Assembly: GCA_035578905.1 (NCBI GenBank)
Contig: JAQJVL010000031.1
Coordinates: forward strand, 3,625,316-3,689,315
Direction: 5' to 3'
Origin: Stictocephala bisonia
Lineage: Eukaryota; Arthropoda; Insecta; Hemiptera; Membracidae
Length of the DNA stretch: 64,000 nt
The translations under genes were made by a program, and so were the position numbers. The notes below the pieces were generated by a model. That model saw only the letters and a list, made by a program, of their open reading frames with translations, was not told the DNA's origin and searched no databases. Within the stretch, counting starts at the first letter, position 1. Each line of letters begins with the position of its first letter. Below are positions 41,247-51,311 of this stretch, in pieces.

Positions 41247-43247
41247 TGAAATCCATCCCCCCCCCCACCAAAACTGGAAAGCGTACCAACTGGGGGATGG
41301 CTCAAAACAAGTCAAGCCATGGGATCAAGGGTGGCAGTTGGAGGGTCAAATTAAAACTCGGCAGCTGAGCAAAACTAATTAATTTCCAAGTCAAAAATGG
41401 AAATCTGGCAGGCGGAACGCTACAATATAAATGGGCAGAGGGCCACATTTACAATTGGACTCAAATAAATAATATGAAACACTAAAATTAACAAGATAAT
41501 ACAAAAGCTACAAAAACAACGAACGCTACAAATACTAAAATTGACAATTACAGCTACATTGCCTATCTGCAGCCTAGCCGGAGAACCCAAAACGTAAGAA
41601 ATTAAAGACCAAATTAAAAATGAAAAATTTATAAAAAAATTTAGGTAACACCAATAACCCGGCAATTTAGCCCACATCCCATGATTCAACTGAGGCCAGG
41701 GAGTAAGCCGGAATCCCTGGGTGGCTCCGAATAGGAAGTTAAGTAAAACTACCATAATCCCCTTTTGGTGAAAGTTTAAAATTAAACAATTTAAAAGAAA
41801 AATATACCACGGTACCGTTCAATTATCCCCTGACATCAATAATACAATTCACGAAATAAATAACATTAACTAAATCACCATTCCTAAACATATAAATAAA
41901 TAATACCCTAATTTAAACAGTATATTAGAAAATCTTAGCCACACAAAATAATTACGGAATTAAATTAGTAAAAAAAACCCTTTAACAATGGTGCCTAACT
42001 ACAATACAATTTAAAGAACATAACAAATGAATAAACTACTTTAAGACTAATAACAATAAATTGCAACATTAAAAAAACAAAAAAAAATAAATATGTATAT
42101 AGGTTCCATGGCTAATCTTGAAATGTATCTGGGCAGTTCTTAAGCCTAGGCCTCATTTAACAGTTCCGCAACATTTTTTTCTTCTTTTTTATTATATTTC
42201 ACTTTTTTTTCTCTTTTTAATTAATACACCATCAAAACCCCCAGCTCAGCCGCCGGGAAACAAAATGGAACGCACTGACCTGAGGACTGAAGAATATAGC
42301 CCCGAAAAGTAGAGAGGGCAGTGAGGGGCAGAGCTCGCTCAATCACATGGTCCCCAGGCCAGGCTTGCAGTAGAGAAGGTGGAACTCCGCCCGGACGACA
42401 GGCTGAGGGTTGAAACGTCCTACTCAAGGACCCTGGACTGCAAGGCCAAACCACAGCACATTAAAAACAGTACAGCCCAAAACAAAAATACTACACATAA
42501 CAACTAATAAATATAAGGGTGCATGATTTTGTAAAACTGAACATGAAGAGACAAACAAGAACATGAGTGGAGCAAACAAGACAGTGAAAGATTAACTTTA
42601 GGCTATGAATAATTTAAACCAACTTACAATTTAACAAATTATAAAAGACGTATGGAACTAAAAAAATGACAAACTGAAAACTAGGCTATAGATACGGAAG
42701 CCATAGGTTATAAAATGAAAATCAAACTAAACAGATAGGCTAGGTTATTGTCAATGAACAAAAATATGGTACATTGGTAACTCCAACTGAAAAAAGGCTC
42801 AACAAAACATTATACAGAACTACCATTAAATATAAAACCAGATATAATAAAGCAATTACTGGTAAAACGGTAACATTGAGCACGTGACTCGAACCTAAGT
42901 TAACAAATATCTAGCCAAAGAATACAAATTTAACAATGCCCTGAAAATGACAAATAAACCAGAATATTATTATTTAAACAAAGTATTTTCACCAAAAGGG
43001 TGATTAGATATTAGAAATTACAAAATGAACACTTACGTTTTGAGTCTCTAGCCGGACATGATTTGACTCGAGGTGGAGAACAAATCAAAAGACGGCCACC
43101 CTGACAGACCAGAGCTGGAACAAGGAACAAACGAGTCCGAGCCAACGGCCACCAAAGTAAGCGAATCGCCGGGCACGGCGGTCTCAGGTAGCCCGGCAGA
43201 CCACGACGAAAATAACCCAAAATGTACCAGTCAAACGACCTGGTACA
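41247..43247. mobile_element. 2,001-bp insertion in the satellite, solo-LTR-like
   Basis: The 60-bp array stops abruptly at 41246 and resumes in register at 43248. The insert begins TG and ends CA and is flanked by a 4-bp direct repeat GTAG (41243-41246 and 43248-43251). Removing it with one GTAG restores CTT-GTAG-TAGAAC, one base from the satellite consensus CTTGGAGTAGAAC. TG...CA ends with a 4-bp duplication fit a retroviral-type integrase product, so a solo LTR is the best reading; the length is at the high end for an LTR. A C run follows the left end. An 8-bp hairpin (TGTACCAG/CTGGTACA) ends exactly at the right end. Short open frames carry no recognisable domain, and no gag, pol or primer-binding site is visible. 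Confidence 0.65.
43223..43247. repeat. Terminal hairpin of the 2-kb insertion
   Basis: TGTACCAG (43223-43230), a 9-nt loop, then CTGGTACA (43240-43247), ending at the insertion boundary. It may be part of LTR terminal structure or may indicate another element class. Confidence 0.75.
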
Positions 43248-43251
43248 GTAG

Positions 43252-45895
43252 TAGAACAAATATGACATACTCAATGGTAATAGTTGATTGAGCTCTATAG
43301 GTTACTTGAAGTAGAACAAACATGTATTACGCAATGGTAATAATTGCTTGAGTTGTGTGGGTTACTTGGAGTAGAACAAACATGTAAAACGCAATGGTAA
43401 TAATTGCTTGAGTTATATGTGTTACTTGAAGTAGAACAAACATGTATTACGCAATGGTAATAATTGCTTGAGTTATGTGGGTTACTTGGAGTAGAACAAA
43501 CATGTAAAACGCAATGGTAATAATTGCTTGAGTTAAGTGGGTTACTTGGAGTAGAACAAACATGTCAAACGCAATGGTAATAATTGCTTGAAATATGTGG
43601 GTTACTTGGAGTAGAACAAATATGTAAAACGCAATGGTCATAATTGCTTGAGTTATGTGGGTTACTTGGAGTAGAACAAACATGTATTACGCAATGGTAT
43701 TAGTTGTTTGAGTAATGTAGGTTACTTGGAGTAGAACAAACATGAAATACGCAATGGTAATAGCTGCTTGAGTTGTGTGGGTTACTTGGAGTAGAACAAA
43801 CATGTAAAACGCAATGGTAATAATTGCTTGAGTTATGTGGGTTACTTGGAGTAGAACAAAAATGTAAAACGCAATGGTAATAATTGCTTGAGTTATGTGG
43901 ATTACTTGGAGTAGAACAAACATGTATTACGCAATGGTATTAGTTGCTTGAGTAATGTAGGTTACTTGGAGTAGACCAAACATGAAATACGCAATGGTAA
44001 TAGCTGCTTGAGTTGTGTGGGTACTTGGAGTAGAACAAACATGTAAAACGCAATAGTAATAATTGCTTGAGTTATGTGGGTTACTTAGAGTAGAACAAAC
44101 ATGTATTACGATATGGTATTAGTTGCTTGAGTAATATAGGTTACTTGGAGTAGAACAAACATGTAATACGCAATGGTAATAGCTGCTTGAGTTATGTGGG
44201 TTACTTGGAGTAGAACAAACATGTAATACGCAATGGTATTAGTTGCTTGAGTTATGTGGGTTACTTGGATTAGAACAAACATAACGTACTCAATGGTAAT
44301 AGTTGCTTGAGCTATGTGGGTTACTTGGAGTAGAACAAACATCTAATACGCAATGGTAATAGCTGCTTGAGTTGTGTGGGTTACTTGGAGTAGAACAAAC
44401 ATGTAAAACGCAATGGTATTAGTTGCTTGAGTTGTGTGGGTTACTTGGAGTAGAAAAAACATGTAATACGCAATGGTATAAGTTGCTTGAGTTGTGTGGA
44501 TTACTTGGAGTAGAACAAACATGTAATACGCAATGGTATTAGTTGCTTGAGTTATGTGGGTTACTTGGATTAGAACAAACATGACGTACTCAATGGTAAT
44601 AGTTGCTTGAGCTATGTGGGTTACATGGAGTAGAACAAACATCTATTACGCAATTGTATTAGTTGCTTGAGTTATGTGGGTTACTTGGAGTAGAACAAAC
44701 ATGTAATTCGAAATGGTATTAGTTGCTTGAGTTATGTGGGTTACTTGGAGTAGAAGAAACATGTAAAACATAATTGTATTAGTTGCTTGAGCTCAGTGGG
44801 TTTCTTGGAGTTGAACAAACATGACGTACTCAATGGTATATGGTAATAGTTGCTTGAGCTATGTGGGTTACATGGAGTAGAACAAACATGTAATACGCAA
44901 TTTATTAGTTGCTTGAGTTCAGTGGGTTACTTGGAATAGAACAAACATGACATACTCAATGGTAATAGTTGCTTGAGCTATGTAGGTTACTTGGAGTAGA
45001 ACAAACATGACATTCTCAATGGTAATAGTTGCTTGAGCTATGTGGGTTACATGGAGTAGAACAATCATCTATTACGCAATTGTATTAGTAGCTTTAGTTA
45101 TGTGGGTTACTTGGAGTAGAACAAACATGTAATACGCCATTTTATTGGTTGCTTGAGTTCAGTGGGTTACTTGGAATAGAACAAACATGACATACTCAAT
45201 GGTAATAGTTGCTTGAGCTATGTAGGTTACTTGGAGTAGAACAAACATGTAAAACGCAATGGTAATAATTGCTTGAGTTATGTGGGTTACTTGGAGTAGA
45301 ACAAACATGTAATACGCAATGGTAATAGTTGCTTGAGTTATGTGGGTTACTTGGAGTAGAACAAACATGTAATACGCAATGGTAATAGCAGCTTGAGTTG
45401 TGTGGGTTAGTTGGAGTAGAACAAACATATAATACCCAATGGTATTATTTGCTTGAGTTATGTGGGTTTCTTGGAGTAGAACAAACATGTAATACGCAAT
45501 GGTAATAATTGCTTGAGTTATGTGGGTTACTTGGAGTAGAACAAATAAGTAATACGCAATTGTATTAGTTGCTTGAGTTATGTGGGTTACTTGGAGTAAA
45601 CCAAACATGTATTCTCAATGGTATTAGTTGCTTGAGTTATGTAGGTTACTTGGAGTAGAATAAACTAATACTCAATGGTATTAGTTGCTTCAGTTATGTA
45701 GGTTACTTGGAGTAGAATAAATATGTATTACTCAATGGTATTAGTTGCTTGAGTTATGTGGGTTACTTGGAGTAAAACAAACATGTATTACTCAATGGTA
45801 TTAGTTGCTTGAGATATGTGGGTTACTGGAGTAAAACAAACATGTATTACTCAATAGTATTAGTTGCTTGAGTTCAGTGGGTTACTTGGAGTAGA
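43252..45895. repeat. 60-bp satellite array, right block
   Basis: About 44 units of the same satellite but of a different subfamily. They carry GAGTTATGTGGGTTACTTGG and TGTAAAACGCAATGGTAATA rather than the CGCAATTGTATT type that dominates on the left. The array ends at about 45895. Frames on the minus strand are repeat artefacts. Confidence 0.95.
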
Positions 45896-45899
45896 ATAA

Positions 45900-46550
45900 A
45901 TAATTATTTTAAAAATTTTATCGCATTTTATTATTTCATCACATAATACACATATTTCTAGGCGTTCTACAATTAAAAAATATCATGCATATAAGTTATT
46001 TCGTGTTAACTTTATTTCATAAATATGGACTTTTTCTTTAAGCAATGGTCTGCTAATTGAGCTGATTGTTCAACTTATTTAGGATATTTTGGTGTGATTT
46101 CACAATTTCAAATGATACTATTAAATAAAATTAATAAAATGTAATGCTTTAATTTTGCTGAAATTTGTTGTATTAGGTTTATCATTTTTTTTTAATTAGG
46201 CTTATTCTTGATGAATTCCATTACACCCAGATTAATAGTGTAATATTCTACACTAAATCTGTAGTAGTACACTAAAAAAAATAATTCAAAAAAAAAATTA
46301 TTTTTTTGAAAAAATGTGTTTTAACTAACATTTTCCTGTCTATCATAAACTTAGTTTGAAATAGTTTTATTTCAACGACAGTGCAATATAGAAACGATGA
46401 AGTGTCATATACCCAAGTTCTCAATGTATCTTTTTCTCTTAAATAACAAATTCCCCTTTTGTAGTTAGCAGAATTATTTATATTATGTAACCTTACTAAT
46501 TTTAGGAAAACAATATTTACATACAAACTAGTTTCCCAGTAATAAAATAA
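45900..46550. other. AT-rich flank of the satellite
   Basis: Unique A/T-rich sequence. An 84-codon minus-strand frame at 46272-46526 has low-complexity ends and no motif, so it is not called. Confidence 0.55.
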
Positions 46551-46554
46551 ATAT

Positions 46555-46815
46555 TACGTAGTGGTAATTCCCTTGGCTATTGAATCTATTGATTGAGATA
46601 ATAGATTATCTAATTCAGAAGTTTGGTTATGGATAAGAATACTTTAAAGAACGTAAAAAAAATAACCTATCGATAAATTTCCTTCATAGTGGCTAAGGCT
46701 TCGGATTGCGGAGAGCAATGTCCAAGGTTCGAATCTCCAACTGTGCTAATGGTCGGTATTTCACTCGTTGAATGAAGTTAACACATAGGCTAGCAAGCCC
46801 ATGTAAACTGGCAAT
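46555..46815 (+). mobile_element. tRNA-like SINE with 5' extension
   Basis: A 5' part (46565-46680) containing AATTCCCTTGGCTATTGAAT and ATTGATTGAGATAATAG precedes a tRNA-like head: TAGTGGCTAAGG at 46688-46699 and GGTTCGAATCTCC at 46726-46738. The tail reads TCACTCGTTGAATGAAGTTA...GCAAGCCCATGTAAACTGGC. The whole unit is repeated in opposite orientation at 48117-47874 and 51312-51355, where it is interrupted by the DNA transposon. This copy therefore serves as a record of the pre-insertion site. Confidence 0.75.
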
Positions 46816-46896
46816 TGAAGTTATATTAGCAAAAAAAATATCATAAAAAATAATTCATTATAATAAATGTTTTAAATAGAAAACATAAAATAAAAT

Positions 46897-47095
46897 ATTA
46901 CGGTCCCTTTGATGATTTGAGGAATACATATTACGGTCCCTTTGATGATTTGAGGAATACATATTACGGTCCCTTTGATGATTTGAGGAATACATATTAC
47001 GGTCCCTTTGATGATTTGAGGAATACATATTACGGTCCCTTTGATGATTTAAGGAATACATATTATGGTCCCTTTGATGATTTGAGGAGTACGTA
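46897..47095. repeat. 33-bp tandem repeat
   Basis: Six near-identical units of 33 bp, each with ACGGTCCCTTTGATGATTTG. The last two carry substitutions. Being 11 codons long, the repeat yields open frames on both strands, which I reject as genes. Confidence 0.95.
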
Positions 47096-47099
47096 TAAC

Positions 47100-47870
47100 T
47101 TTTATAATTTCTGATATGACATATATTTCGTTGAATATAGTAATCGTAAAGACTGCATTAGTACAATACTTCAAGCTGTTTCAGTTTTGAAATGACACTT
47201 GACTTAATGAAGCTCCCTACGTATTTATTTGAGTGAAGCTCTGCTCTGTTGTCAAAGGTTCGTATCGTTCGTTAGTACATAAACAATAAGAACCAACTTT
47301 TAAACTATACGAATATCTGCGGTTATTAAATGTTTACATACTCAAAAATCATGAAGTGGTTTTTTAATTAAAACTTTGAATACATCAAGGTTCTTAACTG
47401 GTGGGCTGAAGAATTGAAACTTGTCACTTTGATTGCTTCTTTATGGTTAGGACCTAATAATATCGTCACACCTTTGGTAGTAGTATTCCCAGCCTTCTCG
47501 TATATTTGGCAATACATGAGTATTCATAATTAAAATGAGGTTATTCAGTAAATGGACGGTGGTAATAAAGTACATTATGGGCTTTTTAATGAGCAATAAT
47601 TAAAGATAGTTTAACAAATTATGTTTTTAATTTAATATGCGCTTAGTAAACGAATAATAAAGTATAATTTGACTACACTTGTTTTCAATTAATCAATTTT
47701 ATCTACAAATATATATTAATTAGAGTAATAAATTTCCATACTTTCAAAATTAAACTAAACAACTGTCGCTTTAAATAGTACTATTGTTGGGAATAAAATG
47801 CAAATGTCCCGTTAGTATATGTCTAAACATTTCGAATTATGTTTTATGATATATTTTTTTTAATAAAACT
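47100..47870. other. AT-rich intergenic DNA
   Basis: Spacer between the two inverted SINE-containing repeats. Nothing recognised. Confidence 0.55.
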
Positions 47871-47873
47871 TAA

Positions 47874-48117
47874 CTCGCCAGTTCACATGGGCTAGCTAGC
47901 CTTTGCGTAAACTGTATTCAACGAGTAAAGTACCGACCTTTGGCTCAGTGGGTACTCGAACTTTGGACCTTGCCATCTTCAATCCGGCCTTGACCACTGA
48001 GCCACTACGATGGAAATTTATCGCTAGATTAGTATATGTTTACGTTCTTTGTAGTTTTCTTATCCAAACATAACCTTTTTAATGAGATAGTCTATTATCT
48101 CAATCAATAATTGATTG
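47874..48117 (-). mobile_element. tRNA-like SINE (minus), split by the transposon
   Basis: Minus-strand copy of the 46555-46815 repeat: box A-like GTAGTGGCTCAGTGG at 48008-47994, box B-like AAGTTCGAGTACC at 47963-47951, and a tail ending in AGCCCATGTGAACTGGC. Its 5' extension continues to 48117, is cut by the transposon, and resumes at 51312-51355. Confidence 0.75.
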
Positions 48118-48148
48118 GAAGGCCTCAGGGAAAGAAGGGGCTAAGTCA
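48118..48148 (+). repeat. Left terminal inverted repeat
   Basis: Starts GAAGG and contains GGGAAAGAAGGGGCTAAGTC. It matches the reverse complement of 51281-51311 at 28 of 31 positions; the mismatches are three adjacent bases (CCT versus GTA). Target duplication GATTG lies at 48113-48117. Confidence 0.9.
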
Positions 48149-48343
48149 GTGTTTTGTAATTTTTCAGTACAGCCTTTTTTAACTTCAAAGACTCAAATCT
48201 ATGATAAGTATATTATAGATATAACTTAAAATAAAACTGTCTTAAACTATATCTTATTAATTACTTAAATGCAAAGTTTTAAGATTCAAATCCAATTTTA
48301 AAATTATATAAAAACTAAAATAATGATCAAACGTACATATTTC

Positions 48344-48396
48344 CTGGGAAAGAAGGGGCTAAGTCACTTGATTCTTTGGAAGAAAGGAGGGAAAGT
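48344..48396 (+). repeat. Left subterminal copies of the TIR motif
   Basis: An exact copy of GGGAAAGAAGGGGCTAAGTC lies within 48344-48366, about 220 bp inside the left TIR and in the same orientation. A weaker G/A-rich relative (GGAAGAAAGGAGGGAAAGTC) follows at about 48377-48396. Such repeats are typical transposase-binding sites in several DNA transposon groups; binding here is inferred. Confidence 0.75.
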
Positions 48397-48477
48397 CTTT
48401 AAGTTACTTAGTGCTTGAAATCTAGCAACGTGATCTTTTTGAATAAAAACCCAATAATGTTTCATTAAAATGATTTG

Positions 48478-48483
48478 TTTATT
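48478..48483 (-). terminator. Polyadenylation signal of the transposon gene
   Basis: AATAAA on the minus strand, about 60 bp after the predicted stop codon at 48544-48546. Confidence 0.55.
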
Positions 48484-48653
48484 AATAAAATTACTAACTA
48501 AGAAATTATCTTGTTGTCTTTTTATGGTAGAACACCTCGGGCTTTAGCTATCTTTGTGTGGCAAAGACAAGAGATACTGCTTAGCATCTTCTTCACAAAA
48601 CATTGAAAGGTGTTAAACATCCTCATATTTAGCCTTTGCTATCGGTATTAATT

Positions 48654-48766
48654 CTGAAAAAAAAAAAAAAAATATAATTTACAATAATGTTGTTTGTACC
48701 AGTATATCATTTTCAGTTTGAACTAGGCCTTTGTTAAATTTTATAGTTAAAATGTTTGTAACCTAC
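48654..48766 (-). other. Intron of the transposase gene
   Basis: Donor GTAGGT (GT at 48765-48766) and acceptor CAG (AG at 48654-48655) preceded by about 14 T residues. The intron is phase 1. It splits the family-conserved stretch between LLPELLYE and IPIAKAKYED, and removing it restores the expected order. Confidence 0.75.
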
Positions 48767-48911
48767 CTTCATATAACAGCTCTGGGAGTAGAATATCGTC
48801 TGCCAAGTGCGAAATTCTATGTACTCCCCGATTAGTAACAACAGCAGAGTTGAAATGTCCATTGTATGTATCCCGATGAAAAATGAAGCATGGATGTGTC
48901 TTCATCATTTT

Positions 48912-49415
48912 CGGGTGGGTGGGAATCAAGCATATTGTGTGCTGGGTGGGTGGGCATCAAGCATGTTGTGTCCTGGGTGGGTGGGTGGGCATCAAGCATA
49001 TTGTGTGCTGGGTGGGTGGGTGGGCATCAAGCATATTGTGTGCTGGGTGGGTGGGTGGGCATCAAGCGTATTGTGTGCTGGGTGAGTGTGTGGACGTAAA
49101 GCGTATTGTGTCTTTTATTGAATCACATGATTTTAGTAATTCATAAAAATCACAGCTGATAAAATAACAAGATTGTAAAATAATTTATTAAAACCCGTGC
49201 ACACAATACGCTTTACGCCCACACACTCACCCAGCACACAATATGCTTGATGCCCACCCACCCACCCAGGACACAACATGCTTGATGCCCACCCACCCAG
49301 CAAACAATATGCTTGATTGGCTGGGTCTGTCTGTACTGTGCACGTTTTGTTATAGTGTGGAGCTACGGAGCACATATAGAATTAATGAATGAATACATAC
49401 TGAATGAATACATGA
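48912..49415. mobile_element. Minisatellite foldback inserted in the transposase gene
   Basis: Arms at about 48914-49112 and 49197-49318 are inverted copies of a ~31-35-bp unit (GGGTGGGTGGGCATCAAGCA, then TATTGTGTGCT). They are separated by about 85 bp of AT-rich DNA. The left arm has about six units, the right arm about four. Flanking coding sequence is collinear with the family on both sides (PVREF upstream, HPCFIFH downstream), so I read the block as an insertion, about 504 bp, that keeps frame by length. No target duplication is clear. A GTAAGG near 49422-49427 could alternatively act as a donor, making this an intron. Confidence 0.7.
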
Positions 49416-51100
49416 AAATTCCCTTACTGGTCAAATTTTGAATGGGCATTTTTTAACATACTGTTTACTCAACTGAGCAGTCCACTGTCCAAACATGTCT
49501 TGGTCGACTTTAAATACACCAAAAGGCCGAGGTTTAATTCGTGCCTCGCGGAATACATCTGCCCATTGTTTAGGATGTTCAACCTTAGTTTTTTGTTTTA
49601 CTATCCCCATATTCTTATCCGTCTCCACATAAGAGTGTTCTCTTATGTGGAAGCACACTTTTATCTCGTCAAATCGGTTTTCAATGTGGATTAAATTCTG
49701 GAGGAATCTGAATACTGTATAATTTTTATTCTGGCCTCCGCAAGAATCACAGAACACAGTTAGGCAACGAACTTTCATGTCTAGAATATTATATACAAAG
49801 TTATGGATCATTGAACAGACATCGTCACTACTTTTATTGGCAATGGTTTCTGGGTACGTGTAAAAAACACTTTGAGCCATTGACAATATATGAATATTAA
49901 ACGTGTATACAGACAATTGACGTCTGTAATATACGTCATTTGTTGATAGGTTTGGCACTGGTAGATTCTTTTGGTAATCAAAACAGATAGCTTCTTCAAA
50001 CTCACTTAATAAACTTCGGGACTTAGCCTTCCTTTTTCTGATATAAAAAGTTTGGGCCTTTTTTTGTGCAACGTGTGTTCTGTTTTAAGCTGTTCGAGTT
50101 TTCTATTCAAATCTCTCACTAAACTCACATCAGTTGTAAGACATACGTTACGTATTTCTTCCTTCACGTTTTTCATTTTAACAACAAATTCGTCACATAA
50201 GCAACAAGTGTCTTTTCTAGGATAACCTAAAGATATGTTGTGACCCTCAGAGAAAATTGTGCGGTAAGTCTTATAAGACACAGGTAAATCCTTATACTTT
50301 TCAATGTACAAATCGTAAATTTTTTTAATATTGAGCTCCTCAGGAAGGTATATTTTACTTGACTCTGATAAGTTATAATGTCCCCTACGTCCCTTAAACG
50401 AACGGATGTGTTCATTCACAGCATTATACTTTTCCTAAGACAACTTCCTATGCTTTGAAGAGTGCTTACCTCGCTTGTCTTTCGGTGCCAATCCTGTGCT
50501 TTTCAGTTCCTTTTGTAGAATCTCCAGTTTCTTTTTCCCTATGCCATGAAGAGACAGAAATGCTTTACGGCATATAACAATTTCTTTAGACACATTATCT
50601 TCCATAATTCTTATTCTGTACGAGAAAGAATTGTCACGAAAACTAGCCTGAGCCTCATCTTTACGGGGCCACCGATTTTGAATTTCTTGAACGGATATTA
50701 ATCCACAAAGGTGGGCATTCTGTTCATTAACTGACGACAGTAAATTTAAATCCGTAATTATTTTGATCCTACTATGTTCAGGAACATTTTGGAAGCAATT
50801 GAGCTTACTGCACCGGCAGTCTGGCCCTGTTACGTGGCTTTGTAAGTTAAATTTTTTACTCACCTCAGACATTTGACCGAACTTTTTTCTCTTTTTTGAA
50901 GTGTTTACACTATGCATTTGATCTTGAAGATCCTGTTGATAATCATCACTGTCACCTTCCATAATTTTTAATAGCTAAATAAACAACTTCAATTTTCACA
51001 ACACAGTAGAAGGCACACAAAATCAAGTAACATAACCTCAAAACCCAGACAGAATACAACACGAAATGTTGCAATAGTCACTGATCATGTGACTCACAGC

Positions 51101-51208
51101 TGACTTGCCTCCTTCTTTCCCTGTATCGCTCTGACTTAGCCCCTTCTTTTCCTGTACACTGTATTTTACTTTGGTAATAGAAATGACTTGGCTCATTTAT
51201 TCCCTGTG
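51101..51208 (-). repeat. Right subterminal copies of the TIR motif
   Basis: Three copies precede the right TIR in the same orientation: TGACTTGCCTCCTTCTTTCC from 51101, TGACTTAGCCCCTTCTTTTC from 51132, and a weaker TGACTTGGCTCATTTATTCC from 51184. Spacings are about 31, 52 and 97 bp to the TIR at 51281. They lie upstream of the gene start (50962), so they might also influence its transcription. No TATA box is evident. Confidence 0.8.
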
Positions 51209-51280
51209 GGAATGTTATACACATATACAAATCCAGAAGATCTATCGAATGACACCAATAACTCTATTCTGAAAAAAACA

Positions 51281-51311
51281 TGACTTAGCCCCTTCTTTCC
51301 CTGTACCCTTC
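51281..51311 (-). repeat. Right terminal inverted repeat
   Basis: Reads TGACTTAGCCCCTTCTTTCC inward to outward and ends CCCTTC; the target duplication GATTG follows at 51312-51316. It is the partner of 48118-48148. Confidence 0.9.

Larger units (their letters stand above)
48544..50962 (-). pseudogene. DUF7869-type putative transposase, decayed
   Basis: The ATG at 50960-50962 opens a Lys-rich N-terminus, then a cysteine motif (Cys49, Cys51, Cys56) and the HGI and DKRGKH blocks of the family. A TAG (50435-50437) interrupts the frame, which continues to a PRKDTCCLC / HTLH zinc-knuckle-like region. A one-base loss in an A run (7 A, at about 50059-50065) shifts the frame. Past it come FDYQKNLP, FCDSCGGQN and HSYVETDKN, the RNase H-like core. 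A TGA (49431-49433; CGA expected from the family Arg) precedes PVREF. About 504 bp of foldback DNA (48912-49415) then intervenes before HPCFIFHRDTYNGH. A 113-bp intron (48766-48654; GAAG|GTAGGT, T-rich tract, CAG) joins to a last exon (48653-48544) that reads AKAKYEDV, a TAA, then MFCEEDAKQYLLSLPHKDS. The family name is from memory. The gene is clearly dead, although the homopolymer loss could be a sequencing error. Confidence 0.85.
48118..51311 (-). mobile_element. 3,194-bp TIR DNA transposon with a DUF7869-type gene
   Basis: Both ends carry a 31-bp inverted repeat and are flanked by GATTG (48113-48117 and 51312-51316). Excising the element with one GATTG rebuilds the SINE extension: AATTCCCTTGGTTATTCAATC followed by ATTATTGATTGAGATAATAG. 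This aligns with the uninterrupted copy at 46566-46603 apart from a 3-base indel and a few substitutions. The element contains one minus-strand gene with an intron, a polyadenylation signal and subterminal repeats. It is non-autonomous now because the gene is broken. TIRs, a fixed short target duplication and a single gene are the hallmarks of a cut-and-paste transposon. I cannot place it in a named superfamily. Confidence 0.87.

Noticed and set aside
43223..43247. Helitron 3' end
   Set aside because: A terminal hairpin exists, but there is no CTRR end after it and the insert is flanked by a 4-bp duplication, which Helitrons do not make.
29810..45895. CRISPR-like array of regular repeats
   Set aside because: Units are contiguous and degenerate with no conserved-repeat/unique-spacer alternation, and the genome is eukaryotic.
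46858..47114. Frames with an 11-residue repeat on both strands
   Set aside because: Produced by the 33-bp tandem repeat.
48912..49415. Simple intron in the transposase gene
   Set aside because: A GTAAGG donor-like site exists, but splicing there would remove the family-like VREF residues, and the block consists of inverted minisatellite arms; insertion fits better, though an intron is not excluded.
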